From: Oenanthe sinensis
Taxonomy: Eukaryota > Streptophyta > Magnoliopsida > Apiales > Apiaceae
Reading direction: 5' to 3'
Length of the DNA: 64,000 nucleotides
Assembly: GCA_028671895.1 (NCBI GenBank)
Contig: CM053810.1
Location: 27,755,501-27,819,500, forward strand
The stretch's first letter is position 1, and the number at the start of each line of letters is the position of its first letter. The position numbers were made by a program, and so were the translations under genes. The notes under the pieces were generated by a model that was not told the DNA's origin, made no database searches, and worked only from the letters and a program-made list of their open reading frames with translations. Of this stretch, positions 22,034-34,400 are shown in pieces.

Positions 22034-22760
22034 TTGTTGATGAAGGAATTTGGTAATCAATTAAGTTTGAGCTTACCTTCCAGAATAAGATCTAACAAGG
22101 CTGAGATGATCGGAAAAGTGACCGGAGTATGGCGGCGATATATATTGGGGGCTGAGATTGCTATGGTTTTTTATTTGGCGGGGGCTCTCAACATCCAACC
22201 CCTAATAATGTGTTTATGTACCCCTATTTATAGGGGATCAAGGTCACGTAGTTCCTTCTGAAGTAGAGACCAGATGGCAAAAGAATAGGCAAGAGGCAAG
22301 AAAATTACCAAGAAAAACCTACTTGGAAGAGGTCTCTATATTGAAGCTTGTTTGGTTACTCCAAAGCCCAGTACAGCTATTTCCCGACTTCATGATTCCG
22401 ACATTGACACAGAAATCATGGGATCTAGTCGGTCCACTAAACCTATTTCCCGGATACCTTGACTAGAGATCAGCACTAGACCCACCTCGAATGTAGGACG
22501 CATCCTAAGCTCCCAGACGAGAACAACCCGCTTGAGTATAGAGAAAAAATCTTTCAAGTTGAGGCAAGTAGTATCTCATAGCTCCCCGCCGAGGATAACT
22601 CATGGAGTACAAAGCAAGGGTCTTTAACAGGCAGTAAGTAACTGGCGGAGAGCCTTCAAATTAACCCGGGAGGCGGAGGGCCTTGAATAATTAATCCCAA
22701 AAGCTGATGGCCTTCAATAATAGCAACAATAAACCACCCGAATAACTGTAAATTCAGCCC
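22015..22760 (-). mobile_element. Possible LTR plus primer-binding region of an unclassified LTR element
   Basis: On - a TATA-like CTATAAATAGGGG at about 22225-22240 is followed by a leader ending CTTCATCAACA at 22034, then TTGGCGTTAGAAGGAGGG, which has the form of a non-Met primer binding site. On + the putative LTR thus starts TGTTGATGAAGG. The right boundary is not clear. The far U3 side (22640-22730) contains the CCTTCAATAA unit of the arrays to the left, which links the two. No second LTR was found. Confidence 0.4.
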
Positions 22761-24020
22761 AATAAATATTAACCCATAAAAAATAACTCATGTTGAAATT
22801 TGTGCATAATAGTTATTAAAAAATAATACAATCAAAATTGATATTGATATCGATATCGGTTCTTTACTACGAACGAATCTCTACTTAATATACTTTTAAC
22901 CTGTACAAAATTATTGAATCTAACTAGCCACATGAATGGGTATGCAGTAAGAAATAAATGAGGGATACTAAAATCTGATAGTCCACCTGTTAAAAAGGAG
23001 CCGTGGACAGTATAAATGCTCATAAGATCGCCAAAAGGAACTCAAGAAAAGAACAAAACAGCGGAAGCTGCGCAGAACCTGTGTTCTTTAAACTTATTCG
23101 GTGTTATTATTGTTGTCAGATTTGTTGCTGTCTTCTGATTTTATTTATAATTCCTTGCTATCATATATAAATATCCCTTTCAACTTTCATCCCCACTGCT
23201 GCAAATTTTTCCCTAGTTAATTCCTCCCGCATCCTATTAATTTGGCTGCTTCTCTTTCGCTCATGCAAACTTATTCGACAGAGGTATACATAGCATATAT
23301 ATTCAAATATAAATGACTATATTTACTTGTGAATCGGTGTTTCAAGATGAATTGCTATTTATGTTACCACGAAAATTTAGGCAATGCAATAATAGAGTAA
23401 TTTGGTTGATGCAATGTACTCGCAAAGTCGCAAGAATGAAAAAATCTTTGGTTGGTAGATTTTTAAGTACAAAGAGAAAAGGGCTAAAATGAAATTTTAA
23501 ACCTAACCTAACACCAAGAGTACTCTTTATTTTACGAAATCTATAGTTGTTACTAACAAATTTACATTAATCTAGGTATTTGCGAAAAAAAATTCTATTT
23601 TTTTCAGGAACTTTTTACAATTTCAATTTTTTTGATGGAAGAAGCTTATAATATGATATTATTAATATCAATTATTGAACGACAGTAATTATAAATTTCT
23701 AAAATTATATTTTAATAATTATTTCTGTTGTATAGTTAGGAGAAGATAGTTTTATAATTATTAATTTTCTTTTCATTAACGGTTCCCTGTAAGGAACGAG
23801 TAGTAGTTCAAATCAAAGATTTTTGTACAAAAATATTTAAGAAGTATCGATCGACTTCAATCGCAAAGAAATAGGAGTGAATTTTTCTTATCCAACATAT
23901 AAAATTGTATATGCAGATACACATTCAGTTCAATTCGTATCTTAATGTCTGTTATACCGGTGCGCAAATTTATAAAATTATAATTTTGATGTTTAACTAA
24001 AGTAATAAAATTATGTATAC

Positions 24021-24068
<48 letters not shown>

Positions 24069-24894
24069 CTTTAAAAAAATTATTTATATACGTGCCCATT
24101 CACTTACAAACTCGTGTAAATGGGGATCACAAATGTGTTCAATGTCATTTACAAACTCTACCAATTTATAAAATCTTTAAAAATAAATCATAAATAATAT
24201 TGTTTTTATAATATAAATATTTATATTAATTAAAATATAGTAACTTAGTTTATAATTCATTATATCAACGATAATTTTTATTTTTTACGTATTTAGTAAA
24301 TTCTACCTATATTTTAGTAAACTTAGAGATAGATTAGAGAACTAGAGAGATTTTAACGAAATTTGTTGTTCAATATAATTTCCTATATATAACAACATTG
24401 TACGCAAAATTTTTATGGAAAAACTTAAAGTAGTAATTCGAGAACATATATATCATATTTATAATATATTGTAAAATCTAATGGAACAGTATATGTTCTC
24501 CAATTACAACTACATTTACATTTAAGATTTTCCATATAACAAAATCTAACATTATATATCTTGTAATTAATTATGAATCGGTAATTAGAAATTACTGTCA
24601 AATTTTGGTCATCTTTAACTGAATTGTATGTTCTCCAAAAAGAGAAAAATGTTTACAATTTAATTTTTATATATTAGTGCCAAATCTGTTACACCTTCCT
24701 AAAATGTTATTCACCTCTTGCGTTAGCAACAAGTACTATTCATCTCAATATATATCTCATCTTCTTCCAAGTTCCACCACATCATTCCAATCTCATCACC
24801 TCTTACTATAATTCTGTAATCATCTTTTCAATCCTAAAGCAACTCACTTATCCTCCCCACATACTTAAAAAATAATTATATATAAAAACAATTG
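22761..24894. other. AT-rich intergenic region upstream of CNGC4
   Basis: No gene or clear transposon seen. It contains a (TA)n microsatellite at about 24024-24067 and many A/T runs. The last 150 bases before 24895 are C/T-rich (CATCTTCTTCCAAG, CACCTCTTACTA), typical of a plant 5' leader. A TATA-like AATATATATC at about 24748 is a weak promoter candidate. Confidence 0.5.
24024..24067. repeat. (TA)n microsatellite
   Basis: About 22 uninterrupted TA units. Confidence 0.9.
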
Positions 24895-25422
24895 ATGGCT
24901 ACTCTAGAGCAGGAAATTTCACATTTTTTAGGTGACACAACCAGCACCGATGAAGACGATGATTTTGAAGACGAAAACGACTACGATAAGAGCAACGACA
25001 AAGACGAAAGCTCCGAGGGAGATCTTAAAAGTACCAAAAGAAAAATATGGTTTCTAGGTAAAGTTTTGGACCCTAGAGCATCATGGATCCTAGAATGGAA
25101 CCAGGTGTTTCTGTTAGTATGTGCAACGGGCTTATTCGTGGATCCACTATTCTTTTACGCACTTTCGATAAGCGAAGCATGCATGTGCTTGTTCGTGGAC
25201 GGTTGGTTCGGAATCACAGTCACAGTTCTCCGGTGTATGACGGATGCTCTACACTTATGGAACATGTGGTTGCAGTTAAAGATAAACAAGCGCCCTCATG
25301 CCGTCAATGCTGACGAGAGAAGCCGTCCGTACGACACCAGCTCACGTACGGTGGCCTTGCGTTACTTGGTGGCAAAAAAGGGTTTCTTTTTTGATCTCTT
25401 TGTCATCTTGCCTATTCCCCAG
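24895..25422 (+). CDS. CNGC4: CNGC4 exon 1
   Basis: 176 codons, ends FFFDLFVILPIPQ at CCCCAG|GTTCTA, phase 0. Covers the acidic N-terminus and S1 to S3. Confidence 0.93.
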
Positions 25423-28400
25423 GTTCTATTCTTTTTTTTCACCTAATAAATAAATAAATTAATTAAATAATTAAATTCTTGGTATGATTAATTTGAAGGT
25501 CACATATATAGTTGCATATGTTGTGTGTATATGTAATAGTAGTAATCAGTTGTGTACTTGGGTAGATGACAGATGCATGCAGGTCATGAGTGGTTGTTTT
25601 ATGCATGCAAGCATAACCTTTTTCAGCATTTCTATCTGCTGTGCGAACATGTGATGCAATTTTATCATATTTTTCGATCTCGAATAGGTAATTAAACTAT
25701 ACGGTAGCAATAATAATTCTGAACCACATATATGTAGATGGATGTGATAAATGAATCTTCCTTTATAACCTAGCTTAGGACATAGTAATAATTAATTTGT
25801 TGGCACTTGATAGATCTCTAAACTCTGATTAATGATGAGCTCAGAAAAATAAAAATAAAAATGGAAAAGCTTATTTGGTGTATTATGTTTTAGTAAATTG
25901 TTTAAAAATAATGAAATTAAAGATAAAAACAGAATTTTTACAGCTTTATTAATTAAATATTAATTTAAAAAGTATATTGTGATACAAATCATTTTAAAGT
26001 TTTATGGTAATTAAATATATTGTATATTGTGATATACAAGGATTTAAAAGTTGGAATTTATATGGTAATTGGAGCTCAAATTTTGAGGAGAAAAAAAACT
26101 TGCACACCTTCTGAGGAAAAAATAAATAATTTCCTTTTGAAGTTGAGATTCGATGTTTCTTGATACTTAACATAATAAAAGATAAAATAAAAAATAAAAT
26201 CAAACTATCAGAGTGACCTTTTTGCTGGATAAAAGATAAAGTTAAACAAAAAGAAGCTCGGTAAGTAAATATGTAGATGCGTCATCTGACACAACAAAGT
26301 TGATAGTATACTCTACGCAGGACGCACCCGTGATTATATCGAAATGATCGTTGAAACGTTAATATTCTACTTTACGTATTAATAAGAAAATTTTGAATAT
26401 TTCTACAACTTTAATATTTTTCCATCTTTTTTGCATTTTTATTTTTAAAACCAAATTTTTTTTATTCTTTTATAGTGTATAAAAGATATTCTAAAATTGC
26501 CATTATAATTAGACTCACTTCTTGAAATTGTTGTGGTTTCAAAATAAATATGATAAAAATGATGGTCGATCATGTCCCTGCCTGTGGCATAAATGAATTT
26601 GTTGCGGTTGGTTTCACTCTATTTTTTTTATAGGGTATTTACCAAAAATATCAGTTTTTAGAACTCGATCTCCTATTTTTTTTTATAAAAATATGATATG
26701 CAACCAGAACAACCAGATGAACTTACGTTTTAAAATGTAACCATAAATGTAAACAAAAAATAATTATTACTAATTTTTAAAATTATATTTGTGATTGATT
26801 TCGTTTGATTCTAATTACAAATATGGTTGCAAAGTTACAAACCGTATTTTTGAAAAATAAAAAAATTTGGAATTTTTGCAATTTTTATAAAAAAAATCAT
26901 ATTTTTGCAAAATATTTTTAAAAAAGTCAGTATTTTTGCAAAAAATGTTTTATCCTTAGGTATTTTTTTAAAACCCCCTTCTTTATATTAATATTATATA
27001 TATATGTAGCTAGATTATTTTTTGACATATTATAGAATATGTTATTTTGAAAATTCAAATTTTCTTATGTAATATACTTCAATGTCATTATTTCTTAATT
27101 TATTATTTATTTTAAAAGAAAATTCTTATATCTATTCTAAAAAAATAAAGCATTTGACCAACCAAAACAAATCCTACTATCAGAAAGTCCATTCTATAAA
27201 AAAAACGCTGGAACACTTGCGTCGTTAAAATAAAGTAAAAGAAGAGGGACAGACATCCAAAATCAAAATATTCTTTTTCTTCTTTAATTTACAAGCATGC
27301 ATAGAGTCCACTTTATAAATGTTAAAATTAGTATCAAAGATTCTACTTAAAGTTTGTAAATGTTGATATCGCAAGATATATACAAAATTTCAAATCCTAA
27401 ATTTACTATTTAGTTGAAGTATTTACATATAATAAAACTATATATATACTAGCTTATATCCCGTGCGATGCACGGCTGATTTTTTTTAATTTTTTAATAT
27501 TTTTATTTTAATATTTTTTAATGATTTGAATTTATTTGTATTTGTATAATAATAATTTAAATTTTATTTAATATTATATGTATATATTTTTATATAATTT
27601 ATTTGTATTTATATTTTAATAGAATAATTTTTGTTTGTTTTGTATAGAGATGTATTTTGCTTAGGAGATTAATGTGAGATATTTTAGTTAGAAGATTAAC
27701 ATGAGATTGTATTTTAGTTAGAATATTAATATTTTAAAATTAGGCCCAATTATTAATCAATTATCCGGCACAAATATCGACTGACTACCAAAATTTCAAT
27801 GTTATAATAAATTTTAATGATATATTAAATTAAAATTATAGTATAAACTTTAATGATATATTAAATAAAAATTATAGGATAAGTGAGATTCGTAAAATAA
27901 AAAATATAGAATATAATTTAAATATAATATAATATTATCATATCAACGGAATTATATTATTACATAAAAGTAATGTTTATATTCTTTAGAATTATAATAT
28001 TTATGAGTTGTTTGCATAAAAGGAGGACTACTGGTGTTAGAATTGTATGTATGATTATATTCTTTTAAAATTATATTTTATTAAAATTCAACGGTTAAAA
28101 TTGTTTTTATGGTTCACTTAAAATTGAACGGTCAAGATCTTTTGTATGGTTCATCTAGTGTCATACCGACGACCAAAACTTTTAATCTTTCGGTTTTAAT
28201 AATATAGTATAGATGTGTGTGTGTGTGTGTGTATGTGTATGTATGTATGTCTATGAGAGACAGATTTCCAATATAATTTTTTTAAGTTACAATTTATTTA
28301 TTTTTGCAACTTTTTAAATATTGATTATAACAACGGATATTTTTGTAAATAACTGAAATATAATTTAGTATTTTATTAAAAATATATATTTATGACCTTT

Positions 28401-31400
28401 TAATGAATATTTTAAAAAATCTAGTAAGTGTTCCCCTTATTTATACTATATTATTATAAGCGAATATGGATTTAATGAATATTATTGTTTCCCAGAATAA
28501 TCAATCTATTACAGAAGGGGGTTGAATGTAATAATGCTAGTAAATCGATTATGAACACAAGTATATAGAATGGAATACTGTTTTGTATTATTAATGATCT
28601 TGAATACAAAACTCTCTCAAGAAATAAGGTTCTTAAGAGCTGCTAGGTTATATAACTATTGCTTAATGAATTCGACATACAGTTATAACCTATCTCTGTG
28701 TTTATATAGACACAGCTACAAATACAATTATAAAACAGATTATGATAAGAATAACTTTAATAAGGTAATTAGACTTGCACTTGAATTCCTTCTTACTATC
28801 CAAATCAGACTCTGATTTGTCTGTTTCCTTTTCTGGTAGACTCTGAAGCTAAACTCTGTCGGTTTGTCATTCTCTGATTTGAGCATTCTCTGTTAGAGTA
28901 AACTCTGATTGAGTATTCTCTGATAGAGTAAACTCTGACCGACAGCTTCCTTAAACTCTGATGATGTCAGCATAAACCCTGTTTAGTATTTTCTGACAAT
29001 TATCAGTGTTTGCATTCCTAACAATCTCCCCCAATTTATGCTTTAAGAATTAAAACATAAATTTCACTTATGATGTCAGAAATACAAGACAAATGCATCA
29101 GAGTTTGTTTACCTTTTTTTTTTTTTAGACTCAGATTCTTCTGTAAGAGAAGTCCTCTTTCAGAAATTGACTTAGGAGCTTTTCTTCAGCATCTTTCAAT
29201 AAATCAACAAGCTTCTCCTTCAATTCCCTCATGTTCTCAGAAGAATCATCTATTTGAATTATTGCAGCCCTTAGAGCATAAATTGATGACCTCTCCATAC
29301 TTTCATTTAAGGCAATGCAACAGGTCTTCATACCATCAGGATTTAAGATTAGTGTAGGAATTCCTAACACCATTTTGACCTTTGCATCCCCTTTTTTCAT
29401 TGCTCTTTCTGTTCCATCTTCAAGTATGTATCGAGGCTCATATTCTCCAGAGTTTATCATCAACAACCTTTCACTCTTCTTCTTCTCAGCTATTATTCTT
29501 TCAACAATCTTCCTCCACCTAGAAGTTGCTTCATTTTCATCATTGAGAAGATATAGAACATGTTCAAGTTCTTTAGATTCTTTATCAATCAGACTTTCTT
29601 CAGCAATCTTCAAAACTCTCCCATCTTCTAAAAAATAAATGAGCTTCTCCTTAGCTTGAGCACCATCAAAGATATCCTTCACCACATTAACAGAGATTAA
29701 TTTATCCAGATGTTCTTGAGACAACTCTTCTTCAGGTTTATCTTTCAGTGAATAAGGATCTCTGAAGATGTTTGCTTCACCTCTGTAGACCTTAGCATGT
29801 GTATCACCAATACCACCTTTATTTTTTCCAAGTCTGGCATTGAGAGTCAGAGTTTGAGTTTTTGTCCACAAAGGATCAGACCTTTTCTTTCTTATCAGAG
29901 ATTGTTGTTGTTCTTCTTCCTCATCATCAAAACTTGAACCACCTGGAAGAAAAGTTGTTCCAGACATAGTGAAAGGTTTCTTTGGCTTAGCTGGAGCTTT
30001 TGGTTGAATTCTAGAAGATGATCTTGTTTGAATTTTTGAAACTGGTCTTGATTGAGCAACTGGTTTGAGAGTTTCAATAGGTTTGATTTGAATAGGCTTG
30101 GATTCTGGTTTCTTCTGTTGAGCAACAGTCTTTTTCTGAATTGGATCTCTCTTTATACTTCTTTTCTTTTTCTGAACTTGAGCACTAACAGCTCCAGATT
30201 TCTTCAATTCAGCTTCTACTGCAACTGGATCCATTCCTGGATGTTCTTCTTCAAACATTTTCTTTGCCAGTTCAGCATCCTTCAAGTTTTGTTCTTCAAT
30301 CTTCTCTGGATTATCTTCATCTTCAAGTTTCTTTGCTAATTCTAAATCAGCGTCTATCAGAGTTTGCTTATCAGAGTTTATCTCAGTCTTTGATGTCATC
30401 AGAGTTTGTTCAATCAGAGTTTGCTTCCCATCCTTATGACTCCCTTGATCTTCATCATTCGGTTTGTTAGGTTTGAGAATTACATCCTCCTTGCATTTGT
30501 CTGAACCCTTCTCCCCCTTTCTGACATCATGACCTGTTTGAACAGTAAGAATCTCGACAATTGTATGTAGCATCCCTTGCATAGAACTAACAGAAGTAGA
30601 AAGATTATCCACTTTAGCTTCCAATGCAACCTGTTTGGCATTGACATTTTTTAGTTTAGCTTCCAGAGAATGTTGAGATGTGGAAACAGCAGTTCCGAGA
30701 AGAACAAAATGTTTGGTGACAGATGCCTTCAGATCAGTAACTTCATGTTGAAGGCCTTTGGACATAATAGTAGAGGCTTTCAAGATTGTCTTCAATTCGC
30801 CAGAAGAAATTTCTTTGTCAGCTTTATTGATGAAATCAAGAACATGAGGCCAAGAAATCTCTCTCTCAGGAATCTTCCAAGAAGAATCCCAAATGGATTG
30901 CCTGTGAGAAGAAAGAAAATCTGCAGTAGAGGATTTTGCTTGGAAACTGAAATCCCTTCTGATACCCTCTGCATCAAGATCAGCTTCAATACGTCCTTTA
31001 AGATCTTCCACCACCATGTAATCAGGATACTCCATCCCTAATCTCTCATGAGCATCATGTGCATTAATAGGCCATCTCTTGGTGTTATATCTTGGAGTGT
31101 AGGGAATGGATAGATCTGTGACTGCTTCATCAGCAAAACTCACATCATCAGAGGCTATGTCCTTCCCATCAGAGTTTGAAACATCAACAGAGTTTGGCAC
31201 AACATCAGAGTTTGAAACAGGTAAACTCTGAGTACCTGCAAAAGTAATAGAACAACCTAAATCACTCTGATTTTTTAGAGTAATCTCATTACTTCTCACA
31301 ACACACCTATCATAACTTTTACGAGTTAGATGTTGCTCACTAGAAGTAACTAACTTCTTTCTCAATTCTACCTCTCCTTTTACCAGATCCTGTGTCTGCC

Positions 31401-34400
31401 TCTCATGTATTCTGTTTTTCACACATTTTACCTCAGACTCACTTGAAAGGCTCAACACACAATGTCCTACAGAAATAAGAGGTGGCTGAGAAGAGAGATT
31501 TGTAGTCACATGAATAGGGATATCCTTTTCAGGACTATCCATGATCATCCCAGCAGGAAAGGTTGGAAATATAAATTCTGAACTAATACAATCAGAGAAT
31601 GTAAATTCTGAAGTAGAGTCAGAGTTTATACCTTGAGCATTTGGAGATGGAGTCTCCATAGGCAGTGCAGAGATTGCCTTTAAAGCTTCATCAGAGTTTG
31701 TCTGTCCAATAAGATGTTCTTGGTCTGCAATCATAAAATGGATGATTGGTTCTTGTGGGACCTGAGTCAGATCAGCAGCTGCTTCACCACTTTGAGGTGA
31801 AGGTTCTTGTGGGCTTGACTCTGCCAGAGATTGGCCTTTAGCATCAACAACAACAATGTCTTCTATAATTGTGTGGGTGCCTGCATCCAAACTTTGATTG
31901 GATGGTTCTTGTGTGACTGGAGCATTAACAACTTCTTCAACCCTTTGAGCAGAAGGTTCTTGTGGGTTGTACTCCTGATCATTGCTGGCTTCATCTACTG
32001 GAACTGTGGCTTCTGTTGAACTTTGAACAACAGGTTCTTGTGTGCCTGGCCCTTCAATGACTGCTACCTCACTTGAAGAAGTAGGTTCTTGTGTGTCTTG
32101 GCCAAAAGAGACAGACTTCGTCTTTCTTCTAGAAAAGAGTTTGAAACTTGAAGAGGCTGAAGTTGATTTTGATTTGGTTGCCTCCATTTCTTTTCTTACT
32201 TGTTCAGCCAGCTCCCTAACTCTTTCATAAGACATCTCCTTTATAATTTGCTTAGGAGAGGTTGTTGGAGAATCTGATATTTGAACTGGAGTAGTGTCAC
32301 TAGATTTTATTAACTCATCAGAGTTTATCAATTTCTCAGAGTTTATCACTTTAGTGTTTAAAGGTCTTTCAGAGTTTGGTCGGTCAGAGATTGGAGCGTC
32401 AGAGTTTATAGCTGCATCAGAGTTTATCCCTTCAATATTTGCAGCCTCAGAGTTTGCAATCTTGACTAATCTTCTTTTCTTCTTCTTCTCAAGAATTGGA
32501 AGAACTGTTTCTTTCTGAGGAGAAGTCTGAGAAAACAGTTCAACTGTCGTTCTCTTAGCAAAAACGAACCCTTCATCAGAATCTGTATTTTCATCAATTA
32601 ACTTTCTCTTTTTTAGAGAAGATTCTGTCACTGAATTCCCCTTCCGTTTGCTTGAGCCCTGTTGAGAGGTATGTTTTGCAACTACAGTTTTTTTGAGAGA
32701 CTGTAGAGGTTGGCAAAGGTGTTTGGGTGTCAGTGTTTGGAGGGTGACTTGGGTTTGAATCAGAGGGTGCTAAACTCTGATTCATAGCCACTGAGAGAAA
32801 ATCTCTGCCATACATGGTAGGCATTCTCTGATTTAAGAGAAGCCTGACCCATGTGGGATAAAAGAGTGGAGAGAGATTACCTTTCTTAGCATCCTTCCTA
32901 GCTAGGTCAGCAAAAATTCTTTTATTCATACAAAAACTGGCTAAACTCTGATCATTCTCAAGACTTACATTAGGCAACAAATAATTAAAAATTAACTGAA
33001 GAAATCTAGCAAAGTATACAGTGTGAACATCATCATTTAACTTGCTAGCCAACTGCCTAATTATTAAACAAGGAAAATTGAAATTGAGATTATGGGTCAG
33101 AGAATACCCAATCTGTTGAGACAGCTGCGGAATGGCATCAAAATTGGTGCATTTGGCAGTGAAAGCCCTTGTAATGCAGTCGAAGAAGAAACTCCATTCT
33201 CTTCTTAAATGTGGTCTTATTAAACTTCCCAATTTAGATAGGCTACCTCCATAGCCTATTGCTTTGAAAAATTCCTTGATTTGATCATCTCCAACAAAAT
33301 CATCATACTCAGCCACTTCTGGAAGATGAAGAGCTTGTCTTACCACAGCAGGAGTAATGGAATACTTGCCATTGCATTGAAATGTTATTATTGGCTCCTC
33401 ATTATCATTAGCATTATTAAACTTTGCAATTGACCAGATTTTGAGCAGAGATTGAGCGGAGAAGTTCATGGGTTCCTGAAGTGCGTACCCAATATAACTG
33501 TTCTACAGAAAATCCTGAATCACATGAAAATCCTGAGGTGCTTCATCCTTAGATAGAAGAGAGATGTAGTTTGTTGCAGCAAAAGAATAGGTCTGAAAAG
33601 TAATACCCTTAGACGCCATTGAAGTTTTGAGATTTGAAGTATGAATAACAATTAGGGTTTGATAAGACGATAGAGAAAGATAGAATAAACGATGTAGATG
33701 AATAATACACAGTGAAACAAAATGAATTAAACTATTCCCTCTCAATTGCATATACCCTTTAGTGGGACACGTGGCACGAAATAATTTGAGCAGTAATGAG
33801 TAGACCAAGTATCAAAATACAGCAAGTGTGTGTGTGCTGTGTAATAATAGGAACCGTCATTCGTGAGATACACGCGCCTTATTACAAGTCCAGTCAGAGA
33901 TTAATAATTATGATGTTACAAAATGAAATATGATGTCATAAATATGATCTCAGAGTTTACCACTTAATCAGAGTTTATATGAGTCAGAGTTTAGTATGTA
34001 CTGTCAGAGTTTACCACATACTCTGACAGAGTTTACCATAAATACTGATAACTTGTAATCAGAGATTAGATGCTTCAATGATCAGAGTTTGTTCCATTTT
34101 CATCAGAGTTTACCCCATACTCTGACCTATACTCTGAATGTCTGAAACTTGCTAAGCTGAGCCACTTGTCACCATCCCTAATTCAAAAACCAGTCTGTTA
34201 AATGTTACTTCAGGCAAGGGCTTGGTGAATATATTTGCTAATTGTTGATCTGTAGGAACAAAATGTAATTCAATTGTGCCTTCCTCCACATGTTCCCTTA
34301 TAAAGTGATATCTGATACTGATGTGTTTTGTCAGAGAATGCTGGACTGGATTTCCTGTCATTGCAATAGCACTTTGGTTATCACAATAAATAGGAATTTT

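Noticed and set aside
24892..24894. TTG as a start codon one codon upstream of CNGC4 ATG
   Set aside because: Plant genes start at ATG; 24895 gives the family N-terminus MATxEQE.
25423..25446. Extension of CNGC4 exon 1 into VLFFFFT and a stop
   Set aside because: A good GT donor after PIPQ and the in-phase exon 2 starting VVLWIA fit the family; the extension is intron.
26640..26960. TATTTTTGCAAAA-rich block in intron 1, possible MITE
   Set aside because: No matching terminal inverted repeats or target duplication could be found; low complexity alone explains it.
29131..33619. ORF3 as a retroviral envelope glycoprotein
   Set aside because: No signal peptide, no clear transmembrane anchor or fusion peptide, and highly charged low-complexity middle; only the position matches.
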